Origin: Haplomitrium mnioides
Lineage: Eukaryota; Marchantiophyta; Haplomitriopsida; Calobryales
Direction: 5' to 3'
Assembly: GCA_049999725.1 (NCBI GenBank)
Contig: JBNGIS010003145.1
Location: forward strand, 1 to 25,383
Length of the DNA stretch: 25,383 nucleotides
Part shown: positions 8,247 to 15,800 of the stretch, in pieces
Layout of the letters: the number at the start of each line of letters is the position of its first letter
Numbering within the stretch: the stretch's first letter is position 1
Program-made: the position numbers and the translations under genes
Notes under the pieces: model-generated
Told to the model about the DNA's origin: nothing
Databases searched by the model: none
Seen by the model: the letters and a program-made list of their open reading frames with translations, nothing else

Positions 8247-9635
8247 TGCTGGCCATTATCTGCCCTGTCATTTTCCCTGCGTCCAAGGTCCTGGCCACTA
8301 CCTGAGATCTGCTCCGGGTGATCCGAAGTTCTGCAGCCCTTGATTCTTTCTTTGGCTTGTCCCGCCAAGAGTAACGCTTGATGACCTTCTCCCACTTGTT
8401 CTGTCGCATGTCAGAAGCAAGGTCCTCCTCGGCTGCCACTTGGGGCTCAACCTGCATTTCCTTTACAGCTACCACATCAGCGAGGAGCTCAGGTGGCCCT
8501 TCTTGTCCCACCTTCTTTCCATTACCACTAGCCAACTCATTTACAGCTTGAGGTGTACTAGTGCCACTATTTGATGCAGCCAGGGTTCCACCTAGCACTG
8601 AAGTAACAGCCTCCCTCTTTCCTTGTGCTGACTTAGGGCTGGCTGAATCCTTTTTCCCTTGGCAGGTACTGTCTTCAGAGTCTTCTTGTATCAAATTCCA
8701 ACCAACAATCTCTGACGGTGTACTTGCTTCACCCTGGTCTCTCTTAACCGCCACAGGTGCTGACGCATGATGTCCTTGATCCTCCAACTTTTGTGTTGCA
8801 GATGGAGAAGAGCCAGGATTCCCTGATGGTACCCTGATGGCCTGCCTGAATGTCTCCACCCTCTTTTTCAGGGCAAAACCGTGGGCGTTCCCTTGAGGAC
8901 AATCCCCAACCAAGTGATCAGTGCTCCTGCAGAAGAAGCATCTGAGAGGTATTCCATCATATTCTATCTCTTGGTAGTAAGTACCCTCGTGACACAATAG
9001 TTCCAGGACTGGACTCACTCCTTTGGATGTGTCCAGCTGAACACAAAATCTAGCATGCATCCCCTCCAGAACTGAAGGGACATGAATGCAATTTCCAAAG
9101 GCACTGGCAATCATTGGCAGCTGATTGCGTAGCTCTTCAGGAAAAAACGGCAAGGTTATCCAAGTTGGAACCAAGGCTTGTTCCGTCAAGGGGTCAAACT
9201 TAGGTCTCCACGGGTGGAAGATGCATCTCATGTTCTTCATAAGTAAGGTTTCCCCAGTGAGAAGCGTGGATCTGACTCCATCTTCTCTGTAGATACTAGA
9301 AAAAAACCTTTTCCTAAGAGCCTGAGCACTGAGGCCTTCCAACCCTTCTGCTCGCAAATTTTTCCAAACCAAGCTGAAATCTCCTTGAGGCCAGGGAAGA
9401 AGCTCCTGAAACGACTGATGAGCAGCCTCTGCCTAAGCTGTGTAGTGGTGAGTGTGCATGAATCCTGGTCCACACTAACCACCTTATGAGGTAGTGATAT
9501 TATCTTCTTCCTCCTGGCCTCTGCCCCCTTGCTCATACATTTACCAGGCACTGAGGGGCCATTGGAAGTGCTTGGCCCTGACAGCACTTCCTTCCCTGAG
9601 TGTGAGCCAGGTCTCCATGGTGTTGCCTCTGACAT
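8242..9635 (-). pseudogene. LINE ORF1 (DUF4283-like RNA-binding protein with CCHC knuckle), interrupted
   Basis: Plant LINE ORF1 proteins bind element RNA as a nucleoprotein. The minus-strand frame from ATG 9635 carries LKEISAWFGKICEQKGW and LGKGFFLVSTEKM. It then shifts frame near 9280 and continues as STLLTGETLLM, IFHPWRPKFDP, VPTWITLPFFPEELRN, which is a DUF4283-like pattern. A zinc knuckle C-FFC-RSTDH-LVGDC follows (Cys/His at about 8940-8899), then a long Ser/Pro/Lys/Glu-rich tail. At 8242 the copia LTR begins; reading on gives a spurious 18-residue extension to a stop in the LTR. The genuine C-terminus is at 3056-2986, for a total of about 487 codons. Defects are one frameshift plus the insertion. 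No ORF2 is linked in this window. Confidence 0.87.
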
Positions 9636-9921
9636 ACCTGGTTAATTTAGCCAGCCACCTTGTGATCTGGTTTGGGCTGAGAGCTAGAAACGTTTCTCCT
9701 CAGCTACGTCGGGACTACCTCCTATAGTGTCACGATTACTACCTATTATCTTGCAGTTTGAAACCGTCAGGATAATCACATTCTGACTCATGACTAGGAA
9801 TGTCGAACCTTTGCTTCTCACTTTCTCACCCCGTCAAAAAACCAACCCACTAAGCTCACCAACCGTGCTCACGAAGTACACCAACCCATGCTGCCGTTTT
9901 TCTGCAGCCATCGACGCCATC

Positions 9922-10118
9922 CTTTACGAAATAACAAGGGACTCTGCCTGCTCTGGTTCTCTGAGCGAAGTCTGCAGCTCGCTCTTCGAAGTCGCAGCTC
10001 CTTCACGAAATAACATGGGACTCTGCCTGCTCTGATTCTCTGAGCAAAGTCTGCAGCTCCTTCACGAAATGACATGGGACTCTGCTTGCTCTGATTCTCT
10101 GAGCTAAGTCTGCAGCTC
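9922..10118. repeat. Tandem repeat, 59-bp unit, about three copies
   Basis: Units start at about 9922, 10001 and 10060. Each contains ACGAAAT(A/G)ACA, GGGACTCTGC, TGCTCTG, TTCTCTGAG and TCTGCAGCTC. The last two are directly adjacent at a 59-bp period. The first is separated by an extra 20 bp. Confidence 0.85.
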
Positions 10119-10140
10119 GCTCGACGACTTCACAGCTCAC

Positions 10141-10277
10141 TCAGATGTCATTCTTCGCTCGGTTCGCAAATGGTATCTTGTCTAGCACTCGCGACGAGTG
10201 CAAAATAGCTCAAATGTCATTCTTGGCTCGGTTCGCCAATGGTATCTTGTCTAGCACTCGCGACCAGTGCAAAATGT
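10141..10277. repeat. Tandem repeat, 69-bp unit, two copies
   Basis: Units at 10141-10207 and 10210-10276 share TGTCATTCTT, GCTCGGTTCG and TGGTATCTTGTCTAGCACTC with a handful of substitutions. Confidence 0.88.
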
Positions 10278-10628
10278 ACAGCGTTCTCACTGAAATGCGA
10301 GTGAAGATTTTGCCTTGCTTCTCACCGTCGTTCTTTCTTCTCTCCCGTGAATGGATTCTCTGCGACGCTATCCGGGCACGACCTTCTCTCCTGCATACCA
10401 CGTTTGAGCCGCGAACTTCTCATCGCGTCACTCTCTTGCTGGCTCTGCTTGCAAACTTCTTCTGAGCAAGTTCCGCAGCTCGACAGTCCACAGTCGCAGA
10501 ACTCTCTCAGCATATATCATTTGACGCCGAGTTATGGCTCATCTTCGCTCGGCCCGCCATTGCTGAGTTATGCCTCACTCTCGCAGCCACTGTCCACTAT
10601 CTCCCGCGACGCCAGTGTTAAGGAACCA

Positions 10629-10742
10629 TCACGAGCAGGAGAATGGACCACGAGCAGAAAAACGGGCACCAACACGAGCAGGCAAGAGAATGGACCACGA
10701 GCAGAAAAACATGCACCATCACGAGCAGGAAAACGGGCACAC
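10629..10742. repeat. Tandem repeat, about 45-bp unit with ACGAGCAG submotif
   Basis: Two full units (10629-10673, 10674-10718) and one partial unit. ACGAGCAG recurs five times, alternating with GAATGGACC and AAAACGGGCAC blocks. Overlapping open frames on the plus strand simply translate this repeat. Confidence 0.85.
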
Positions 10743-10791
10743 ACAAATCTCAGCCCGCAATGCCAGTCGTCACAAGGAAACTCCAGCGTTG

Positions 10792-10804
10792 TTTTTTTTT
10801 TTTT
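10792..10804 (-). other. T13 tract, probable poly(A) tail of a minus-strand retroposon
   Basis: Thirteen consecutive T on the plus strand. As a minus-strand poly(A) it would end a retroposon whose body lies to the right, where LINE RT sequence is found. The 45 or so bases beside it are unrecognised and no matching target duplication was found, so the assignment is tentative. Confidence 0.4.
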
Positions 10805-11468
10805 CGAGAGTTCTACTTTCAGACACGAATGGCGGGTGTCAATCTAATCATCTTCTATAGACAAGACTCATCCACTTAATCAAATGCTTAGTAGAATCCG
10901 ACACCCCTTCCTGAGATGATTCCTTTTCAACAACTGCTACACTGGAGGTATCCTCCCCTTCTTTCCTTCTCGTCACGCATGTTTCCCATGCCACTGGAGC
11001 TCTGCATTTTTCCCCATTTCCTGACCAGAGGAAGTTTCTCACCAGCTGTTTGATTTCTTTAAGGGGGGAGATGCCCCCTGCCCAGCAAGAAGCAAAGTAC
11101 CAGATGGTCCCCAGGAGGATTTGATTGATGATTAAAAGTCTTGCTGGAAGACTGATATATCTGTTGCACCAAAACTTGAGCTTCGATCTGACTCTGTCCA
11201 CCAAGATTTTCTTAATTCCTTGTATACCACTTTGGAGGCCAAACGGAATACCAAGGAATTTCAAGGTTGCATCCTTTTCTGCCCACCCAGTTACAGCCAA
11301 CATTCCACCCTTGCGGTCTAGGTCATGAACTGATCCAAATGGCAGTTGATTTTTCCCAGTTGATATTCTGCCCAGAAGCCTTGGAGAAGGTACCCAGCAC
11401 CTTTACCGCCTTTAGCAAGTTCTGTTCTTCTCCTGCCAAGGATAGAAGAGTGTCATCTGCATATTGGG

Positions 11469-11487
11469 AGAAGAGATGATGCCTACC
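11469..11487. repeat. Target site duplication, left, of retrocopy (19 bp)
   Basis: AGAAGAGATGATGCCTACC, repeated exactly at 11810-11828. A length of 15-20 bp is typical of LINE-mediated (target-primed) insertion. Confidence 0.92.
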
Positions 11488-11809
11488 TGTACGGAAAGAA
11501 AGGTTGGCGTGATGCTTGTAAAGACTGGACAAAGGCTCAAAATGAAGAGAAAAGAAAACAAATTCTTGAAGCCCTTGACAGAACATGGGGCGCAAGGCAT
11601 TTGCGTTGTATCCGTGATGAGGACTCAGTTTACTGGAATTTTGATGTTAGTCGTAATTGAGGGCAGTGGGTTACTGTTGTTTACTAGACTAGATCCCGAA
11701 AGGGATTGAGTGGTTGTTGGTTCTTGCCGCTCGGCCTGATTGCTGGCCGCGGTTGTACCCTTAGTGCTTGAAAGTAAATAAAGTTGTTTGCTTTCAGTCA
11801 AAAAAAACA
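11488..11809 (+). pseudogene. 5'-truncated polyadenylated retrocopy inserted in LINE RT
   Basis: This 322-bp insert lies between perfect 19-bp duplications. It ends in an A-tract (11800-11807) 18 bases after AATAAA (11777-11782), so it is the 3' end of a polyadenylated RNA in plus orientation. Its first 171 bases (11490-11660) are open in one frame for 56 codons to TGA: starting YGKKGWRDACKDWTKAQ and ending in VYWNFDVSRN. About 140 bases of 3' UTR follow, with a GGCCGCGG-type GC-rich patch. I do not recognise the protein. It could be a host mRNA retrocopy, the 3' end of another LINE, or an mRNA-derived SINE. Any of these would have used LINE machinery in trans or in cis. Confidence 0.8.
11777..11782 (+). 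terminator. Polyadenylation signal AATAAA of the retrocopy
   Basis: AATAAA 18 bases upstream of the A-tract, the standard spacing for cleavage and polyadenylation in the source transcript. Confidence 0.7.
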
Positions 11810-11828
11810 AGAAGAGATGATGCCTACC
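11810..11828. repeat. Target site duplication, right, of retrocopy (19 bp)
   Basis: Exact second copy of the 19 bases at 11469-11487, directly after the A-rich tail. Confidence 0.92.
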
Positions 11829-12079
11829 CAATGGAATAGATATCCCTTTTAATTGTTTGTTGAGTGCTGCATTATTGAGAAGGTGTCCCAGTGCATCCGC
11901 TACTACGAGATACAGAAAAGGAGCTAGAGGGCAACCTTGTCGAACCGATCGCTGGATAGGGATGGAGCGGGAGGGAATACCATTAAGGTTTATTGCAGAA
12001 GTGGCATTTGTTGTTGTCACCTTCACAAATCCAATGAATTTTTGACCAAATCCCATGGCCTCTAATACTTTGAACAGTT

Positions 12080-12207
12080 AAACATTTTTTAGCTTTACTA
12101 CTTCTATTTTTGCACCCCTCCGCACTCTTGTGCGCATTGTACTCTCAGCCCTTATGGCCCTAGGGCTGGCTTTGGACTTTAATCGAATTCAATTCAATTC
12201 AATTCAA
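12080..12207 (+). mobile_element. Possible retroposon 3' end with (TTCAA)n-like tail
   Basis: About 105 bp with a GGCCCTAGGGC-type palindrome and a GGCTTTGGACTTTAAT block is followed by four to five copies of the pentamer CAATT at 12185-12207. Plant LINE and SINE 3' ends often finish in a short simple repeat. The segment sits exactly between LINE RT homology (ending 12077) and copia RT homology (starting about 12212). I found no convincing target duplication. A chance microsatellite beside a deletion scar is the alternative. Confidence 0.4.
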
Positions 12208-12211
12208 CCAG

Positions 12212-12690
12212 CTTCAAGTGCAGGCCTTGCATCTTCCCTTGCTGATTGAGCTCAATGCTCCTTGTCTCCAATCACCTGTGTCCCCAATATGTACTGTACT
12301 CCACCATCTCAAATGGGTTACTCAGACCATGCTTGACACTGTGCAGCAAATTCAGATTACCACTGAATAACAGCAGGTGGTCCACATATACAGTGATTAT
12401 AATGATAGACATTTTTACCACTGAACCGTACATGCTGTGTGATCAGATGTGCATCTAGAATAACCATCACCTTGCAAGTACTGGGCTATCTCCTCATACC
12501 ATGCTCTTCAGGACTGCTCCAGTACATACAGAGACTTCCTAAGGAGACACACACATTGTTTTCCTTATCAGGTGCCTCAAACTCTGCAGGTTGCACCATA
12601 CAAATCTCTTCCTCAAGATCTTCACTCAGGAAACCTGACTTCCATCTAATGAACTTCCATGTCCATCTCAGCAAATAACCACCAAATGTC
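12212..12690 (-). pseudogene. Decayed copia reverse transcriptase fragment
   Basis: On the minus strand, relics of the motif preceding the acidic box are readable in shifting frames near 12680-12640. These are followed by DLEEEICMVQPAEFEAPDKEN and an LGSLCMYWSSPEE block matching the SLYGLKQSPREW region. Farther on come TVYVDHLLLFSGNLNLLHSV and HGLSNPFEMVE. The catalytic YVDD reads YVDH. Several frameshifts and stops follow (DKEH then a stop). It is a different, older copia lineage from the element at 3057-8241 and is in the opposite orientation. Confidence 0.8.
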
Positions 12691-13229
12691 AGAATCGCAG
12701 GAAGAAGAAGCAATAAACAGCTCCACAAATGTGTGCAATATCAGAATCGCAACAGCAGAGTCACGAGCAGCAGCAGCAAACACAGAACAATCATGCCTCC
12801 TTTCTATAGCAGAAAATGCAACACAATTGCGACCCTCCCTCTTTGATATCAGAAAGGAGCAAGTCTCCCTTTGATAATAGGAAAAAGGCCAGTCTCCTTA
12901 TGAGTTAGCACCTGGAATCGAGCAGGTGCTGGTTAAATTTCATGTGGACAAACGAGCGGAGCGAATATCGCTCTTAGCTGCTCCAACGTGCGCACATGCA
13001 GACGCTCCTGCTCCCTTAGACAGAAAACATAATTTCCTCCTGGTGATGACACATGGCACCTCCAGGAGCTGCCACATCACCCCCTTTTAAACCCTTCTCT
13101 AAAGTAGTTATCCTAAACTAGTTTAGAAGAAGTAACAGCACGGGAATTCCTTTCACCAGTGACTGTCCCAGGATAAATTCTCTCACTCTGTTCCAGCAGC
13201 AACAAATATGAGCTTCTCAATTTCCAACA
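12691..13229 (-). repeat. Decayed copia LTR (minus orientation) joined to RT fragment
   Basis: On the minus strand it begins TGTTGGAAATTGAGAAGCTC at 13229. It shares blocks in order with the LTR at 3057-4017: an AACTAGTTTAG block, then GGTGCCATGTGTCATCACCAG versus the GTGGTGACATGTGTCAGCACCAG stretch. Its far end reads GACATTTGGTGGTTAT, reminiscent of the LTR end plus primer site (GATATTTCCAACAGGTTAT). RT sequence follows directly, implying that gag, protease and integrase were deleted. No second LTR was found. Confidence 0.55.
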
Positions 13230-14343
13230 GTGAACTCAACAATCCTTCTGCTGTTTTCTCTTGAAAATGCCCACAGCTGATATTCCATACACATACTTGA
13301 CTCTAGGACCTCTTGGTAAGTTCATGAGACTGTGCACAGAATAGTTGTTATCCTATAAAAAAAATTAAGCTAGGCATTTGAGAAACAAACACCTCTTTAG
13401 AGCTACATAGGTAAAACAGAGTTTACCCAAGAATCCAAACTAATCAAAATCCATCCACTCTCAAGCATCAACTTGTGATATAAATCATTTCACTGTAGTT
13501 TGATCTTGTGAAAACCTAGCAGGATTGACTATAGACTACTCCAAAAAGTTTTACTTATGCGTACTCTGGTTGGTCAAGCCAACAACATCAATTGACTTCT
13601 ATTTGTTGTAAAGTAGATTTTAAAACTTATGTGAACCAATAGAGATAGAGTTAGTTCACATTATGATATATCTTTATAAGTATTGAGAGAACTCCATACT
13701 TACAAACTAAGGTAGCCAATCATAAAGTTAATCAAGATGATCTGTACTGAAGATTGAAAAGATTAACAACCCAACCTCCACCCCAATCAAAAACAAAAAT
13801 AAAGCAGAAGAAACCCAAAAATAAAATACATATTTAAAAATTAAATTACATTAACTAACTAACTAGCTAACTAGAGGAGAAGTGCGGTGATGCGCATAGT
13901 GTTTGTCAAGCACTTGCCATAGACCTCTAAGCAGCATTATGAGTAGTATTGACAGATTACTACTACTTTACCACAGACTTCGTCAGTTCCCAGCCGTGGA
14001 TATAAGTTATGCCAAAGGCAAAACTAAACTCCTACGTTTCTGTCACTATTCCGGAAGTGGTGGGAAGTTCACATGATGATACATGCCTTCTCCTATGCCA
14101 TTACCATCAAAGTACATGAAGTTTGTGTGTCAAGAACAAAGAGATCGTCAACAAACCTTCTAACCAGTGAGACCTTGTGAAGGAAAAGTGACCCGCCAGA
14201 GATTTACCAAGCATATTTATGAAATTCAAAGGTGAATAAAAGAAATCAGTTAAATAAACTGCACAAATGGATTTTCTAAAAGTACTGCGACCAAAGATGT
14301 ATATTTCCAAAAAGAAAAATCAACCAGGCTATTAGATGGCTGT
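13230..14343. other. AT-rich non-coding stretch
   Basis: No gene is seen. It holds a short (CTAA)n-like run (TTAACTAACTAACTAGCTAACTAG, written here by position 13850-13874) and one member of a diverged repeat pair (13978-14080). If the BRCT gene on the minus strand ever extended further, its later exons should be here, but I found none. Confidence 0.6.
13978..14080. repeat. Diverged repeat pair, member A, with hairpin potential
   Basis: Shares TTCGTCAGTTCCCA, GTTTCTGTCACT, TTCCGGAAGT, GGGAA and CATGATGA in the same order as 14694-14787, about 715 bp away. TTCCCA near the left can pair with TGGGAA near the right, and TTCCGGAA is self-complementary. Confidence 0.7.
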
Positions 14344-14346
14344 TAC

Positions 14347-14370
14347 TGTCTTAAGTTTCTTGAAAGCCCA
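14347..14370 (-). other. Possible degenerate BRCT exon 3 start
   Basis: Minus-strand reading WAFKKLKT resembles the WALN-LKK stretch that follows the KYK of exon 2 in BRCT proteins of this type. The preceding bases are CTGCA, not a proper AG acceptor, and the frame hits a stop four codons later. It is either a decayed exon or coincidence. Confidence 0.25.
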
Positions 14371-14693
14371 TGCAGGATGTCATTATCAAGAGCTGTTTTA
14401 TGAGCAGGCGACATCTGAACTTTTTATAGCATTCCAAATCCAACCTTTTCTTGTAAAAACAAGGTTGTCCATCATCGGCCATGACTTATATATATAGCTA
14501 TGAAATTGTGGAGAGTAAAACTAACCACAAAAACAAATAAATGGAAGCTGCAATAGTCTAGGAAAAACCTACACAAACCACAACTGCCCAACACATAGAG
14601 TGCAGCCTTCACAATGTGGTGTCAGACACAAAGTTTCAGATTATTCAGCCTCATCATGTGTAGCAGTGACAAGCTGCCACAACTTCCTTCTGG

Positions 14694-14787
14694 TTTCGTC
14701 AGTTCCCAACAGCAGGTCCTGATCAATCTTCGTACTGAGTTTCTGCCACTTTCCGGAAGTAACGGGAAAACTCAGTCATGATGACAC
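14694..14787. repeat. Diverged repeat pair, member B, with hairpin potential
   Basis: Partner of 13978-14080, in the putative intron after BRCT exon 2. On the minus strand it reads as a short open stretch (TEFSRYFRKVAETQYED), but member A does not keep that frame. This suggests a non-coding repeat or an old transposon piece. The identity is not recognised. Confidence 0.65.
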
Positions 14788-14821
14788 CTAGCACACCACC
14801 AAGAATCCAATCTCAACATAC

Positions 14822-15199
14822 CTTATATTTAGAAGCCAACACGTCCTTGGCAATAACGACATCAATATTCATTGATGTTTTGGTGCATGCTTCCATGCGC
14901 ATTGACTTCACAAGCTGATGTACCTGCAACTGAAATGGCGCATGGGATGCGAAACTTTCATGCACTCGTAACTTGGAAGATAAACTTTAGTATCCGAAGC
15001 TCAACAAGCAAGCTATATGCTTCATATATATCTAATTGCTATCACGGAAGTTGAAGGTATCAATTGCACGAGCCACATTGGCATTGATCGGAAAACAAAC
15101 AATTCATTATCGCTATTGCTAGTGAGCTACGAAAATCAACAAATCGCTTACCTGCTCCGCCTTGTCGAAGCCAGTTACAAGCACTCGCAGGCCCTCCAT
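14822..15199 (-). CDS. 5' part of a BRCT-domain protein gene (TopBP1/Dpb11/MEI1-like), two exons
   Basis: Exon 1 (15199-15152) starts ATG GAG GGC and encodes MEGLRVLVTGFDKAEQ, with donor CAG/GTAAGC. Exon 2 (14923-14822) follows acceptor TTTCAGTTGCAG and donor AAG/GTATGT. It encodes 34 residues from VHQLVKSMRMEA to DVVIAKDVLASKYK. The intron is 228 bp, and both junctions shown are phase 0. GLRVLVTGF and the IAKDVLASKYK ending match the first half of a BRCT domain, closest in my recollection to TopBP1-type proteins such as Arabidopsis MEI1. Such proteins bind phosphoproteins in replication checkpoint and meiotic repair. Only about 50 residues are present and the expected WL..C motif is missing. 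It may be a truncated gene copy or the start of a gene with very long introns. The domain call is inference from short motifs. Confidence 0.6.
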
Positions 15200-15800
15200 A
15201 CATTCGTCTGCGTTTGTGCAGTTTGTGATTCATAAAACCAAGAGAAGACAATTCCCCAATTTTGTTTTCAAAATTATAGATAATGCTCAGTGGCATTACA
15301 CTCACTAAGTTCAGGGATTCAATTTGGATGAGGTACAATCGCACGTTGAGATGCTTCTAAAATGTTTGAGGTTGCTTTGAAATAACTTTTTTCTGGCAAA
15401 ATGTGGCGAGATTTTGAGGCCGTGGACTTAAGAAGAAGAGGGAAGTGCCAAAGAAGATACCGAAAACAGAATCACTGCAGAAAATTTCCTCAGAATGACA
15501 CTCAACTTCTGCACCCGGCTGAAGGGCCCTACAATTGTCGTCTGGCAGAGTGTATTTGCTTTACACCTCAGAGCTACTAGAGCTACCCAAGGAATTTCGC
15601 CCCATCATCCTACAATCCTTCCCTCATTAAAGTATTGAAGGTCCATCGATAAACCTCCAGAAACGCCCGCATCCTGAGCGGAGTTTCCCTCTATCCCCTC
15701 GGCTACATCAAACTCGATCCCCATACAGATTTATCTGTCTGCTTCCGCTTGTTCCTCTAGGAAGCGCCAAAGCTTTTCCATAAAAACTCATGTTCCAAAG
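15200..15800 (-). other. Region upstream of BRCT exon 1
   Basis: It would contain the 5' UTR and promoter if the gene is real. It is less AT-rich than the DNA beyond 15800, as expected near a gene. A minus-strand frame from 15781 to 15605 reads MEKLWRFLEEQAEAD, a stop, then MGIEFDVAEGIEGN and on to a TGA. That could be an upstream exon, part of another gene, or chance. No clear TATA box was identified. Confidence 0.3.

Larger units (their letters stand above)
9636..10790 (-). promoter_or_regulatory. Repeat-rich, CpG-rich region 5' of LINE ORF1, possible LINE leader
   Basis: About 1.15 kb lies between the ORF1 start and a T-tract at 10792-10804. It has three sets of short tandem repeats (listed separately) and visibly more CG dinucleotides than the AT-rich DNA to the right. 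Tandem monomers in a LINE 5' UTR would parallel rodent L1 promoters, but I see no core promoter element I would defend. Open frames here (for example 10347-10847 plus) are made of repeats and show no protein signature. Confidence 0.4.
10950..12077 (-). pseudogene. LINE ORF2 fragment, reverse transcriptase middle and thumb region
   Basis: Minus-strand translation starts at LFKVLEAMGFGQKFIGFV (12077) and gives RQGCPLAPFLYLVVADAL, the motif B region of non-LTR RT. After the retrocopy at 11488-11809 it resumes with QYADDTLLSLAG, the catalytic YADD at about 11451. NINWEKS and, after a frameshift near 11320, KFLGIPFG, KLKFWCNRYISLPARL and NFLWSGNGEK follow, ending near TRRKEG at 10957. Endonuclease, fingers and the C-terminal region are missing. 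An unrelated-looking open tail runs on to 10848. Defects are the insertion, at least one frameshift and a stop. Typical plant LINE ORF2 proteins exceed 1,000 residues, so this is roughly a quarter. Confidence 0.88.

Noticed and set aside
7789-8343. 184-codon plus-strand open frame
   Set aside because: It lies almost wholly in the 3' LTR, crosses the target duplication into antisense LINE sequence, and has no recognisable domain.
10347-10847. 166-codon plus-strand open frame, with shadows at 10570 and 10643
   Set aside because: Much of it is translation of the 45-bp tandem repeat in different frames; no domain and no conservation evidence.
13978-14787. Box C/D snoRNA pair
   Set aside because: ATGATGA is present but lies at the wrong end relative to a CTGA box on either strand, and no terminal stem was found.
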